NCBI RefSeq assembly: GCF_037646455.1
Contig: NZ_JBBIXN010000004.1
Location: 310,001-374,000, forward strand
DNA from: Draconibacterium mangrovi_A
Lineage (GTDB): Bacteria; Bacteroidota; Bacteroidia; Bacteroidales; Prolixibacteraceae
Direction of reading: 5' to 3'
DNA: 64,000 bases
Each line of letters begins with the position of its first letter. Position 1 is the stretch's first letter. The notes under the pieces are model-generated. The model had not been told where the DNA came from. It saw only the letters and a list, made by a program, of their open reading frames with translations, and searched no databases. The position numbers were made by a program, and so were the translations under genes. Below are positions 19,024-26,929 of the stretch, in pieces.

Positions 19024-19062
19024 CTGGTCTTTCGACCAGGGCACGGATTACAAATCCGCGCC
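19024..19062 (+). repeat. Inverted REP palindrome upstream of the RAYT gene
   Basis: 19040-19062 is the reverse complement of the REP palindrome downstream of the transposase. Immediately beside it is a second hairpin with arms CTGGTC and GACCAG (19024-19029, 19034-19039). Together with 18406-18428 it frames the transposase gene in a REP/inverted-REP arrangement. Confidence 0.88.
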
Positions 19063-19076
19063 AACATCAGGAGATA

Positions 19077-19466
19077 CTACTCCCGGTTTTCTTTGTTATG
19101 CACCTTTTTGGCCACTTTAAAGCCAAATCCAATAAAGATCAGGATCACTCCGAAAGTCAGATAATCCCACATACCTCTGATTTGCAATGCAGACCGGGAA
19201 TTGGTAGCCTGATTTAACAACGCCTGAAGAACATTGCCAAGTACAAAGCCAAATCCGGCCAGTACACACAACTTGTTTAGTATGCTTAACAGATCCGTGA
19301 TTTGCGGATCGCGGCTAAAATTCTCCGTTTTTAAGAATTTATCCCTGAAAAAATTGACCAGCATAATAAATGCGTAAATCAAAATAATGGCCATTACGAT
19401 TTTGATAAAGATTCCGGTGTAGCCGCCTAAAAGGTCGGCACTTAAATTAAATGATTGTTTTTCCAT
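19077..19466 (-). CDS. Hypothetical three-helix membrane protein
   Basis: 129 residues with hydrophobic segments at about 17-38, 65-88 and 100-120 and a basic C-terminal tail. I recognise no family. The charged loop between helices 1 and 2 (FRDKFLKTENFSRD) is probably cytoplasmic. It lies between the REP set and the candidate gene cassette, suggesting an accessory gene. Confidence 0.6.
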   Translation of the reverse strand: MEKQSFNLSADLLGGYTGIFIKIVMAIILIYAFIMLVNFFRDKFLKTENFSRDPQITDLLSILNKLCVLAGFGFVLGNVLQALLNQATNSRSALQIRGMWDYLTFGVILIFIGFGFKVAKKVHNKENRE

Positions 19467-19586
19467 GTGTTAGTTTGTTCGTTTTTAATATTAAATAATT
19501 TTATTCTCTATAACGGTTTGTGTAAATTTTTGTGGCGGATTCGGAATACTTTTCTTGTCAGCGTGCACCAAAAAATGATTTGGAAA

Positions 19587-19639
19587 ACCTAACTCGCTCC
19601 AAGATTTCAGCGCCATAAAATTTAATCGTTGTTAGCTGC
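19587..19639 (+). other. Candidate attC-like recombination site
   Basis: ACCTAAC (19587-19593) fits the integron core RYYYAAC. GTTAGCT (19631-19637) is one base from GTTRRRY. Between them lies a small inverted repeat CGCT/AGCG. The GTTAGCTGC end is repeated inverted at 20273-20281 beyond the adjacent gene, as expected of cassette ends. No integrase is present in the window. Confidence 0.35.
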
Positions 19640-20225
19640 TGGTTTTATTCTTTATTTTTAGTTTCAATGCAAAGATCAATGTAAAAACATATGGAATCAC
19701 GTTTGTTAATCCAACTAATAGTTGAGTTTTTAAAATGTTTTCACGTTGAACGTAAAAAGGAATCGGAGTTGCAAGGATATAAATAAGAATTATGCTTATT
19801 GCATACATTTGAATATAAGTTATTCCTGGTAATTTTTTTATTTTACTCTTGAATAGAAAAATAATCAAGAAAATTGTAGCAATAATCCAAATTGCACTCG
19901 CGATTAAAAAGATTGTCTTTATTATTGTTGATTCAAACATATTCTTAAAGAGGGTGCTTTTAAGAAAAACTTCCATAGTAAAAATAAGAAAAATGGAAAT
20001 CTGCAAAACTTTTAACCTATAGTGTTTAAAATAACCATGGAATACAAACATTAAATATCCAAACGGGATTAAATAAATCACATTTCGAATCAACTGTTCA
20101 CTCCTATCAATCGTTGTAGGAGTATCAAATAGAAATAATAATCTTGTAATTAAGACATGTAAAATTATTAAAGAAGAACAGAAAATGATACTATTTCTTG
20201 TTGTCTTGTTTATTGTGTATTCCAT
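19632..20225 (-). CDS. AT-rich multi-pass membrane protein, possible gene cassette
   Basis: 197-residue protein with about six hydrophobic segments and no recognised family. Its DNA is markedly more AT-rich than the neighbouring genes, with AAA, ATT and TTT codons dominant, which suggests recent acquisition. Its stop codon lies inside the terminal GCAGCTAAC motif, whose inverted copy lies 48 bp upstream of the start codon at 20225, so the gene is bounded like an integron cassette. Function unknown. Confidence 0.6.
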   Translation of the reverse strand: MEYTINKTTRNSIIFCSSLIILHVLITRLLFLFDTPTTIDRSEQLIRNVIYLIPFGYLMFVFHGYFKHYRLKVLQISIFLIFTMEVFLKSTLFKNMFESTIIKTIFLIASAIWIIATIFLIIFLFKSKIKKLPGITYIQMYAISIILIYILATPIPFYVQRENILKTQLLVGLTNVIPYVFTLIFALKLKIKNKTSS

Positions 20226-20272
20226 TTTTCTAATTATTTAAATTTTATTAGTGAAATTTCTTTTTCAAACTT

Positions 20273-20330
20273 GCAGCTAACGTACGTGTATATATACTAC
20301 GTTTATTTCGCCATTAGCGAAGCGTTTTAT
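20273..20330 (-). other. Upstream boundary of the candidate cassette
   Basis: GCAGCTAACG at 20273-20282 mirrors the site at the gene's 3' end. It is followed by imperfect palindromes (CGTACGTGTATA...TATACTACG and a CGCC/GGCG-type hairpin near 20310-20325) that could form the folded part of a recombination site. Confidence 0.35.
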
Positions 20331-20860
20331 TTTTACTCAACTAATTCATATTCAGCATAAATCCGTTTGTAAGTACTTGTAATCGTTTATCCATCAAATG
20401 ACGGATTTACAATCGTAAAAAAGCTTACAATATCCCTTTGGTGAAAAATCTCTCGCTGCAATTCGGTCCGGGTGTCACCTGGATTAGTGCCTTTAAAATT
20501 ATATGTTAATCAGGGAAATACCAACACATGCTGTAATTTGTAGGGGTTCTAAATAGGTGCGTGAGTTTTTAAGGTTGGGTAGTTGTGGAGTAGTGTTTCT
20601 CCATCCCACTTGATCCCTCCCGATACGGAGATCGGGACAGGCTCTTCTCCAGGTGGAACGTGAAGAAAACAATTCCCGGGAATCCCGGCCCGTAGATATT
20701 GGGATATACTATTTTCCGGGTGCAGCACGAATGTCCTCCTTTTCAAAGGAGGTGCCACGGCAGGTGCCGGAGGATTACAGGCGCCTTCAGCCGCGGGCTC
20801 GGGGCCATGGGAACAGCATTCAGAAAACAGGCGAGAAGCGTTTTTCGCCAGGGGAGGAGA
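20331..20860. other. Non-coding stretch with REP-like palindromes
   Basis: No credible gene. Perfect hairpins include TCCCGAT/ATCGGGA (20618-20624, 20631-20637) and CCTCCTTT/AAAGGAGG (20735-20742, 20745-20752). The latter belongs to a GC-richer patch resembling intergenic repeats widespread in this phylum. Open frames run through the patch but have no start, composition or conserved motif that supports coding. Confidence 0.5.
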
Positions 20861-21091
20861 GCAATTACCAAGGGTATCAGGATGATTACCTTGGGGATAA
20901 TAGGTATTCTCTAAGTAACCTGGGCAATCCCTTAGGTAAAAACTATGATCCCCGAGGGTAGCAGGATAATTACCTGTAGGATAATAGATATTCCCTAAGG
21001 TAATGAAGCAATCCCTTAGGTAATTTCTATGATTACCTTAGAGAGAATGGTAATTACCCGGGGTATATCAATGATTCTCCAGTGGATAAGG
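20861..21091 (+). repeat. Eleven-unit 21-bp array of pseudo-palindromes
   Basis: Eleven consecutive units of exactly 21 bp with no gap. Each has a core close to ATTACCTTAGGGTA, itself nearly palindromic around CCTWAGG. Positions 4, 5 and 16 (A, T, A) are invariant. Every fourth unit is most alike, giving an 84-bp higher-order repeat (compare 20878-20961 with 20962-21045). It ends 14 bp before the stop codon of the DUF5703 gene. Not CRISPR: there are no spacers. Confidence 0.88.
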
Positions 21092-21104
21092 CTCATGCTT
21101 CGGT

Positions 21105-23528
21105 TTATGGATTAATGGAGGAATCTATAAAAACCACATCCTTTATTCTTTCTTCAGGTTGAACCTTAAGTTTTTCTAATTTACCGTTTCGGTACACTAC
21201 TTCCACGGTTGTATTTTTGGGCGCATGAAGTTTAAAATCCACATCCCAGTTCTTTGGCCAGGCCGGTAATAACAGGATTTGATCACCAATGGTCTGCATC
21301 AGCATTTCCTGTAAGCCGATCATTCCAGAGCCGCCCCAGTTGTGGTCGGGAACCCAGTCGTGACCCGGTCCCCAGAACGTAGGAAAGCGGCGTGGACTGT
21401 CCTTTAATTTTTGAGTGTTGTAAGCGGCCGCCTCCTCTGTCATTCCCATTCGGGCAAACTGAATGCCTTCCTGGTGCCAGCTTTTTACCATTCCCTTGTA
21501 ATCGGGTGCCAGTTCGTACGCATTTCTAAAAAATTCAATTTCTGCGTCGCCAATATGAAATTGATTAAAGGGGAAAAGCGGGTAGAATTGCGGTAACTCC
21601 ACATTCATAACGCTCATCCAGCTTTCGGCCGGTTTAAAATATTTCAGCCCGTTCTCCTCTCCGAGCGGGTAGTCGGGAATACGCGTTAAATATCCCTCGT
21701 AATAGGTTTTTTCTTCTTTTGTAAGATAGGTTTCGTCCAACTTTATCAGACTTTGCAGACAGGCTTTAAGTCCCGCGATCAGATCGATGGGATTAGTTGC
21801 TCCCCGGAATGTTTCGCACGAAGTGGACGGGTAAAACACGAGCTTGCCATTTTCGTCGAGCGGCTTTCCGCTCCGCATTTTTTGCCTAAGCTGGTAGTGT
21901 TGGTCAAAAAAGACCACTGATTCTTTGATAAAAGGCATGTACCGTGAAATATCGGCGCCCGAAAAACGGTGGTATTCCATGATCATGTAGGCATGTTCGA
22001 GCTGCGATTCCCAGTGGTAAGAAATGTAGGGATTGGCCAGAATACCTTCTTCTACGGTGGTGTTGTAGCCGGTGTTTGCGTTGGCCCGCGGATCGCCAAA
22101 AGGAATCTCTGCTCCCCGTCCCCGGTGTCCTGTTTTATCCCATCCCCATCCCATACCGAGTACCAGACCCGGAGCGTTCATGTATTCCGAGAAAACAGCT
22201 CCTTCGTGACCAAAATATTTTTCAACGCGGGCTTTGGCGGCGGGCAGTCCTTTGCGGTACAGTTCAAATTGTGGCACAATGACATCGAAATCGCCAGATT
22301 TTAACAGCGGCCAGTACAACAAGCGTTGATTTTGAGCCGTATGTACAGCGCCGCCCCATTGCCGCCAGTCGGGATCGTAGCGGTATTGATCACCCATTAA
22401 AACGGGGTCGTAAATCAGGTTACCACCGTTAAACTTGGTGGGGTACTCGCCACTAACATTGCCGCCAAGCTGATAACGGAACAACTGGTAGTTGCGCCCC
22501 ATTTGCCAAATCGAATCTTCCGGCGCCGGATCATCGGGATCGATAATAATGTAGCTGCGTTGCCAGAAATCGTTCCACCACTTCTTTGTTTTTTCAAAAG
22601 CCAGCTGAGCTTCGCTGTTTGTTTGCTCTACTGTTTCAAAAAGGTGCGTTTGCCAATCCTCCCTGCTGTCGGCTTGCTCAATATGCGTTGCAATACTGAT
22701 GGAATGCTTTCGCCGGGCATTTTCACTTTTTAAACTCCACGATTTAAACGGTGTGTTCAGGTAAGTTCCTTCACCTTTATCGTCAGGAACAAGTCCTTCT
22801 CCAAAAACATAGCCTCCGAAAGTACGGTTTTTAATATCGTCGAAAATTTCATCCTTGTATTCCTCCAGGCCTTGTTGTTTGATAAGTACGTCGGGGATGA
22901 GTTTATCTGCCGGATTGCGGTGATAAAACAAAACTCCGTCTCCGAGGTGTGCAGTTTCATCTTTAACACGGACTACTTTTCCCGGGTATCCATCGAGGCT
23001 AAAGCAGGTAAAGCGCTCGTTTCGGCCATTTTCTTTTTTTGCCAGCTCGGTGTCTTCTGTTCTCCAGCTCTCGTAAGCAACATTTACCTCGGTTTTATGG
23101 GAAGATTCTACGTCAATGTGAACAACCGGACTAAATACATCGATCCATAATTTTATAAGTGCCAACTGTTGTCCTCCGCTTTCGGATTCTATTTCAATGT
23201 ATCCGTCATTGAGTTTTAACTCCTGACGAAAAGCATTTTCATCGGTAAACGGATTGGGATTTAAAGTGATCCGGAAACGTCCCATTTTGAGGTATTCGCC
23301 ATTTTCGCTCAAACTGCCACTTCGCTGAACATACAACATCAGATCGCCGTTTTCCACCCATAAATTACATCCGATATCGCCACCAACCAAGGGCATCGAT
23401 TCGCCGGCATTCTGACTGGGACTGGTCCAGAGCACATTATACTGTTCTACTTTCGAAACATTCTCCGGCCGGCTGCAACTGCTGATCAGTAGCCCGGTAA
23501 AAACAATTAAAAGATACAGATACTTCAT
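21105..23528 (-). CDS. DUF5703-domain lipoprotein, GH95-like glycoside hydrolase
   Basis: 807-residue lipoprotein (signal ending LISSC, Cys at about 18). The N-terminal beta domain (about 28-300; YNVLWTSPSQNAGESMPLVGGDIGCNLWV) is the DUF5703 signature. An (alpha/alpha)6-barrel-like region (about 320-720) and a C-terminal beta domain follow, an architecture shared with GH95 alpha-L-fucosidases/galactosidases. Probably surface- or periplasm-located and active on plant or algal glycans; activity unproven. It lies 71 bp downstream of the hydrolase/GH105 pair on the same strand. Confidence 0.82.
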   Translation of the reverse strand: MKYLYLLIVFTGLLISSCSRPENVSKVEQYNVLWTSPSQNAGESMPLVGGDIGCNLWVENGDLMLYVQRSGSLSENGEYLKMGRFRITLNPNPFTDENAFRQELKLNDGYIEIESESGGQQLALIKLWIDVFSPVVHIDVESSHKTEVNVAYESWRTEDTELAKKENGRNERFTCFSLDGYPGKVVRVKDETAHLGDGVLFYHRNPADKLIPDVLIKQQGLEEYKDEIFDDIKNRTFGGYVFGEGLVPDDKGEGTYLNTPFKSWSLKSENARRKHSISIATHIEQADSREDWQTHLFETVEQTNSEAQLAFEKTKKWWNDFWQRSYIIIDPDDPAPEDSIWQMGRNYQLFRYQLGGNVSGEYPTKFNGGNLIYDPVLMGDQYRYDPDWRQWGGAVHTAQNQRLLYWPLLKSGDFDVIVPQFELYRKGLPAAKARVEKYFGHEGAVFSEYMNAPGLVLGMGWGWDKTGHRGRGAEIPFGDPRANANTGYNTTVEEGILANPYISYHWESQLEHAYMIMEYHRFSGADISRYMPFIKESVVFFDQHYQLRQKMRSGKPLDENGKLVFYPSTSCETFRGATNPIDLIAGLKACLQSLIKLDETYLTKEEKTYYEGYLTRIPDYPLGEENGLKYFKPAESWMSVMNVELPQFYPLFPFNQFHIGDAEIEFFRNAYELAPDYKGMVKSWHQEGIQFARMGMTEEAAAYNTQKLKDSPRRFPTFWGPGHDWVPDHNWGGSGMIGLQEMLMQTIGDQILLLPAWPKNWDVDFKLHAPKNTTVEVVYRNGKLEKLKVQPEERIKDVVFIDSSINP

Positions 23529-23599
23529 GTCTTATTACAGAATTTTGAAACTCCTGAAAGAGCTGTGATTTTTTAACAAATGTCTTTCTTAAATTTCGA

Positions 23600-24700
23600 T
23601 TAACGTCCGATCACCGGATTAAGCTTTTGCCACATCTGGTTGTGAAAAATGATGGGGACCAGTGCGTCGTCAGGAGCTTCGCCCATGCGCACCACAATTA
23701 AATTCAGGCTTGGGATCACATCGAGGTATTGTCCGTTTTTACCGGCTGCAACGATCAGATCGTCGGGAGCATCTGGGGAGATGGAGGTATTTAACGGGAT
23801 GGTTACTCCGGGCATCATTATTTTGCTTGTTCCGTTGAGCCACCACAAATAACCGTAAGCCGGATTAATATTCTGCGAGGTGGTCGTCATATCGGTAAAA
23901 TAGTTTTGATCGCTTAAGATTTCGGTTTCGTCCCAGGTGCCTTTATTTAGTATGACCAGTCCAAAGCGGGCCATATCGCGCGGAACGCTGTAGTACACGT
24001 TGTTTACCCCGTTATAGATCCAGGTGCCGCTCATTCCTGTCGGAGCCTCCAGCACCTGGTCGGTATATAGGTTGCTGCTCATTCCGGCTGCGTTCGCGAT
24101 CACGTCTTTTAACAAGGTATATGGTGCATTGTGGTAGTACCACTGTTGTCCTGCATCGGTTTTATACTGCAGGCATTCGGGCTCGATGCAGTAGGTATCA
24201 TCAACCGTATAATCCAGTCCGCTTGTCATTGTAAGCTGATGGCGTATGGTGATGAGGTCTTCTTTTTCGCGGCTCATCGATGTCCAGCCCTCTCCCAGGT
24301 AATCCGAAGCTTTATCGTTGATGCTTAGTAGTCCGTCTTGCTGAGCCACACCGATCAGAAAAGCACTCAGCGTTTTTCCGGCAGATGCCCAGTACCAGCT
24401 TGATTCGGCAGTGAATTCGCCGGTGTTTAGAATGTTCTGTCCCCAGTATTTTTCGGCCACTATTTTTCCGTCCTTAAGGATCAGAAATGCCCTTGTACCG
24501 TGTTCCGATAAAAAGGTGTATAAAGCTTCAAGGCTGTCGGTATTCCAGTCCAGCTCTTCAGGAGCCGTTGTTGCCCATTCATCGGAAGTAAGAGGTGGAA
24601 AGTACAGACCGCTTTCAGTCGGCGGATTATCATCATCGCTTTTATTACACGCCGCAAAAACTACAATCAGGATCAGTAAAACAGGTAGCAATTTTTTCAT
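23600..24700 (-). CDS. Serine hydrolase, class C beta-lactamase fold, lipoprotein
   Basis: 366-residue lipoprotein (signal ending VFAAC, Cys18). The SxxK motif is S106-A-G-K109, and a YxN-type motif appears as YHN. These place it in the beta-lactamase-related esterase/DD-peptidase group. In polysaccharide loci such proteins are often esterases; the substrate here is unknown. Its ATG overlaps the stop of the upstream GH105 gene by 4 nt, indicating translational coupling. Confidence 0.88.
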   Translation of the reverse strand: MKKLLPVLLILIVVFAACNKSDDDNPPTESGLYFPPLTSDEWATTAPEELDWNTDSLEALYTFLSEHGTRAFLILKDGKIVAEKYWGQNILNTGEFTAESSWYWASAGKTLSAFLIGVAQQDGLLSINDKASDYLGEGWTSMSREKEDLITIRHQLTMTSGLDYTVDDTYCIEPECLQYKTDAGQQWYYHNAPYTLLKDVIANAAGMSSNLYTDQVLEAPTGMSGTWIYNGVNNVYYSVPRDMARFGLVILNKGTWDETEILSDQNYFTDMTTTSQNINPAYGYLWWLNGTSKIMMPGVTIPLNTSISPDAPDDLIVAAGKNGQYLDVIPSLNLIVVRMGEAPDDALVPIIFHNQMWQKLNPVIGR

Positions 24701-25773
24701 GGCAACTCAATTAACTCATTTGCTAACCACAGAACAGGTGCCTGTCCGTGAAAATCGCCACTAACTGTTGGGCGATCAAGGTAGTAATTGATGTCGGTAC
24801 TTTGACCGGTACCCACACAAACATCGCTTATTTTACCATCGTCACCGATGTATCCGGTTAAAGTTGTCCAGGCTTTTTTGCAGGCCGTTTGATAGGCTTC
24901 ATCATTTAAAATCCCGGTTTTAAGACCCACCGCCATGGCATAGGCAAACATTCCGGTACACGATGTTTCCTTCCAGGCACTTTCAACGTCAAGCAACTGT
25001 CGCCACATTCCGTCTTCGGCCTGATACCTCAGCAAGGCTGCCATCATTTTTTTGTAAGCGGCTTCAATTTTTGGATAGTCCTTATGATCAGGTGGAAGTT
25101 CGGACAAAACTGTGGCCACACCGGCGGCCACCCAGCCATTTCCGCGTCCCCAGAAAAATGGAGCTTCCGGACCATGGTGAAACAGGCCATTCGATTCCTG
25201 CAGGCTGTCGAGATAGGCCACCGTTTCGCGGGCAGCACGGTCGATGTACTTGCTCTTTCCCGTTGCCCGGTACGCCTGAGTTTGCAAACTGCCAATCATG
25301 TATACATCGTCAATCCAAAAACGGGTTTGGCGTGTCAGTCCGTTGGGAAGTGGATCCTGCCACTGTCCATCGGCCAGTTCAATTCCCTGCCGGAAAAATG
25401 CGGAATCGCCGGTCAGTTGGAACAATTCGAGGGGAAGTATACCATAAACATTGGCATCAACGTGGTTGGCCGTATTGGGTATGCTGTCGGTAATTCGAAG
25501 TGAATACCTTTCTGAAAGTGCTTTTATAATCGCTTTGTTGCCTGTCGATCCGGCAAGTCGTGCCGCCCCATATGCGGTACAAACCTCAGCATAGTGCATG
25601 GCAACTACATCTCCGGTATTGTACATCATATAATCCTGTCTCACCAAAAAATCGTCGATGACTTTTTTCATCACCTTCTCAATTGACTTTTGGGATATTG
25701 AGTTTTTTTCCTTTGTAGCCGTTTGACACGAAAATAAAACTGGTATCAGTAGAAACAGTAGGGTGGTTTTCAT
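24697..25773 (-). CDS. GH105 unsaturated uronyl hydrolase, lipoprotein
   Basis: 358-residue lipoprotein (signal ending VLFSC) with the (alpha/alpha)6 barrel of GH88/GH105. Motifs seen are RFWIDDVYMIGSL, with the catalytic Asp, and FFWGRGNGW. GH105 enzymes hydrate and release the 4,5-unsaturated uronic acid left by polysaccharide lyases on pectin, ulvan or similar chains. No lyase or SusCD pair is in this window. Upstream gene of the coupled pair with the serine hydrolase. Confidence 0.9.
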   Translation of the reverse strand: MKTTLLFLLIPVLFSCQTATKEKNSISQKSIEKVMKKVIDDFLVRQDYMMYNTGDVVAMHYAEVCTAYGAARLAGSTGNKAIIKALSERYSLRITDSIPNTANHVDANVYGILPLELFQLTGDSAFFRQGIELADGQWQDPLPNGLTRQTRFWIDDVYMIGSLQTQAYRATGKSKYIDRAARETVAYLDSLQESNGLFHHGPEAPFFWGRGNGWVAAGVATVLSELPPDHKDYPKIEAAYKKMMAALLRYQAEDGMWRQLLDVESAWKETSCTGMFAYAMAVGLKTGILNDEAYQTACKKAWTTLTGYIGDDGKISDVCVGTGQSTDINYYLDRPTVSGDFHGQAPVLWLANELIELP

Positions 25774-25793
25774 TGCTGATGTTTAAATGTTTG

Positions 25794-26555
25794 TCAGATT
25801 TCTATTCCCACAGGACAATGGTCGGAGCCCATGATTTCGTTCATTATAAATGCATTTTTAACCGAAGGCAGAAATTGTTTGCTGACCAGAAAATAATCGA
25901 TTCTCCAGCCTACGTTTTTTCCCCGGGCTCCGGCGCGATAGCTCCACCACGAATATTTATCGGTAACATCAGGATTAAAATGTCGGAAAGTATCAATCAG
26001 TCCTCCCGAGGTAAAACGATCCATGCCGTCAATCTCTTCCTGCATGTAACCTGCCGACTTGTTGTAGTTGGCTTTTGGCCGTGCCAGATCGATGGCTTTG
26101 TGCGCGACATTAAAATCGCCGCAAACCACCACCGGCTTTGTTTTTTCGAGTGTTTTCAGGTAGTTGAAAAAATGCAGGTCCCAGTCCTGCCTGTAATCCA
26201 GCCGTTTGAGTTCGCTACCCGAATTGGGGACATAAACATTTACAAGGTAGAATTCGTCATATTCAGCACAAAGAACACGGCCTTCGGTATCGTGCTCATC
26301 AATGCCCATGTCGCGTGTAATTGAGTTGGGCTCTATTTTTGAAATAATTGCTGTTCCTGAATAGCCTTTTTTATCGGCCGAGTTGGAATAAATGTGATAA
26401 CCTTTCAGGTCTTTAAGCGTTTCGGCTACCTGATCGTCCTGTGCCTTGGTTTCCTGCAGGCAAAGTACATCGGGAGCCATTACCGGCAGATCATCAAAAA
26501 AATTCTTTTTGGCTACGGCCCGAAGCCCGTTCACGTTCCACGAAATAAGTTTCAT
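25794..26555 (-). CDS. xth: Exodeoxyribonuclease III / AP endonuclease
   Basis: 253-residue EEP-fold nuclease for base-excision repair. Motifs in order: MKLISWNVNGLRA, QETKA (metal-binding Glu), a central Tyr-containing stretch, DFNVAH, WSYRAGARGKNVGWRIDYFL, and the terminal GSDHCP. Length fits ExoA/Xth. The ATG at 26555 was chosen because the conserved fold begins there; the open frame continues to 26600 without homologous content. It ends 20 bp before the GH105 start, though the functions are unrelated. Confidence 0.95.
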   Translation of the reverse strand: MKLISWNVNGLRAVAKKNFFDDLPVMAPDVLCLQETKAQDDQVAETLKDLKGYHIYSNSADKKGYSGTAIISKIEPNSITRDMGIDEHDTEGRVLCAEYDEFYLVNVYVPNSGSELKRLDYRQDWDLHFFNYLKTLEKTKPVVVCGDFNVAHKAIDLARPKANYNKSAGYMQEEIDGMDRFTSGGLIDTFRHFNPDVTDKYSWWSYRAGARGKNVGWRIDYFLVSKQFLPSVKNAFIMNEIMGSDHCPVGIEI

Positions 26556-26929
26556 ATTCTTTTTGCTGCAATATAACGATTCCTGCGCATTCGCCTTCAA
26601 CGATGCATGTGTGTATTGTTCCGGGTATAATGAAACCGAACAGACCGGTACACGTTTATTCCTTAAACAGCAAGAATCATATATCGAACAGGCTCAGACA
26701 ATTTCAATAACAGCGTGTATTATCGAATGCTTAGTAAATCATTAAATAGCGTTAAATATCACTGCTAAGGCTGTGAAGATTTATGTAGATTCTTTCTTAA
26801 TTACGTAAATTTAGATGCTGAAACGAAAATGGTATTTTTAGCACATACATCAGCAAATAGTAAATCATAAAGTTACATCTTATACCTTTTGCGAAAACGC
26901 AGAGAATAAGATGCTATAAATAAGTAAAA
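26556..26929. other. 374-bp divergent intergenic region
   Basis: AT-rich DNA between xth and the 1160-residue gene. It must contain both promoters. A weak TATTTTTA near 26831 on the plus strand is the best candidate for the downstream gene. No ORF, repeat or terminator seen. Confidence 0.4.

Noticed and set aside
20549..21034. Long stop-free minus-strand frame through the REP patch and 21-bp array
   Set aside because: It has no good start codon at its beginning, no conserved motif, and the repeat cores are disrupted by stops in other units. The period being a multiple of three explains the openness.
20861..21091. CRISPR array
   Set aside because: The repeats are only 21 bp and contiguous; there are no unique spacers and no cas genes.
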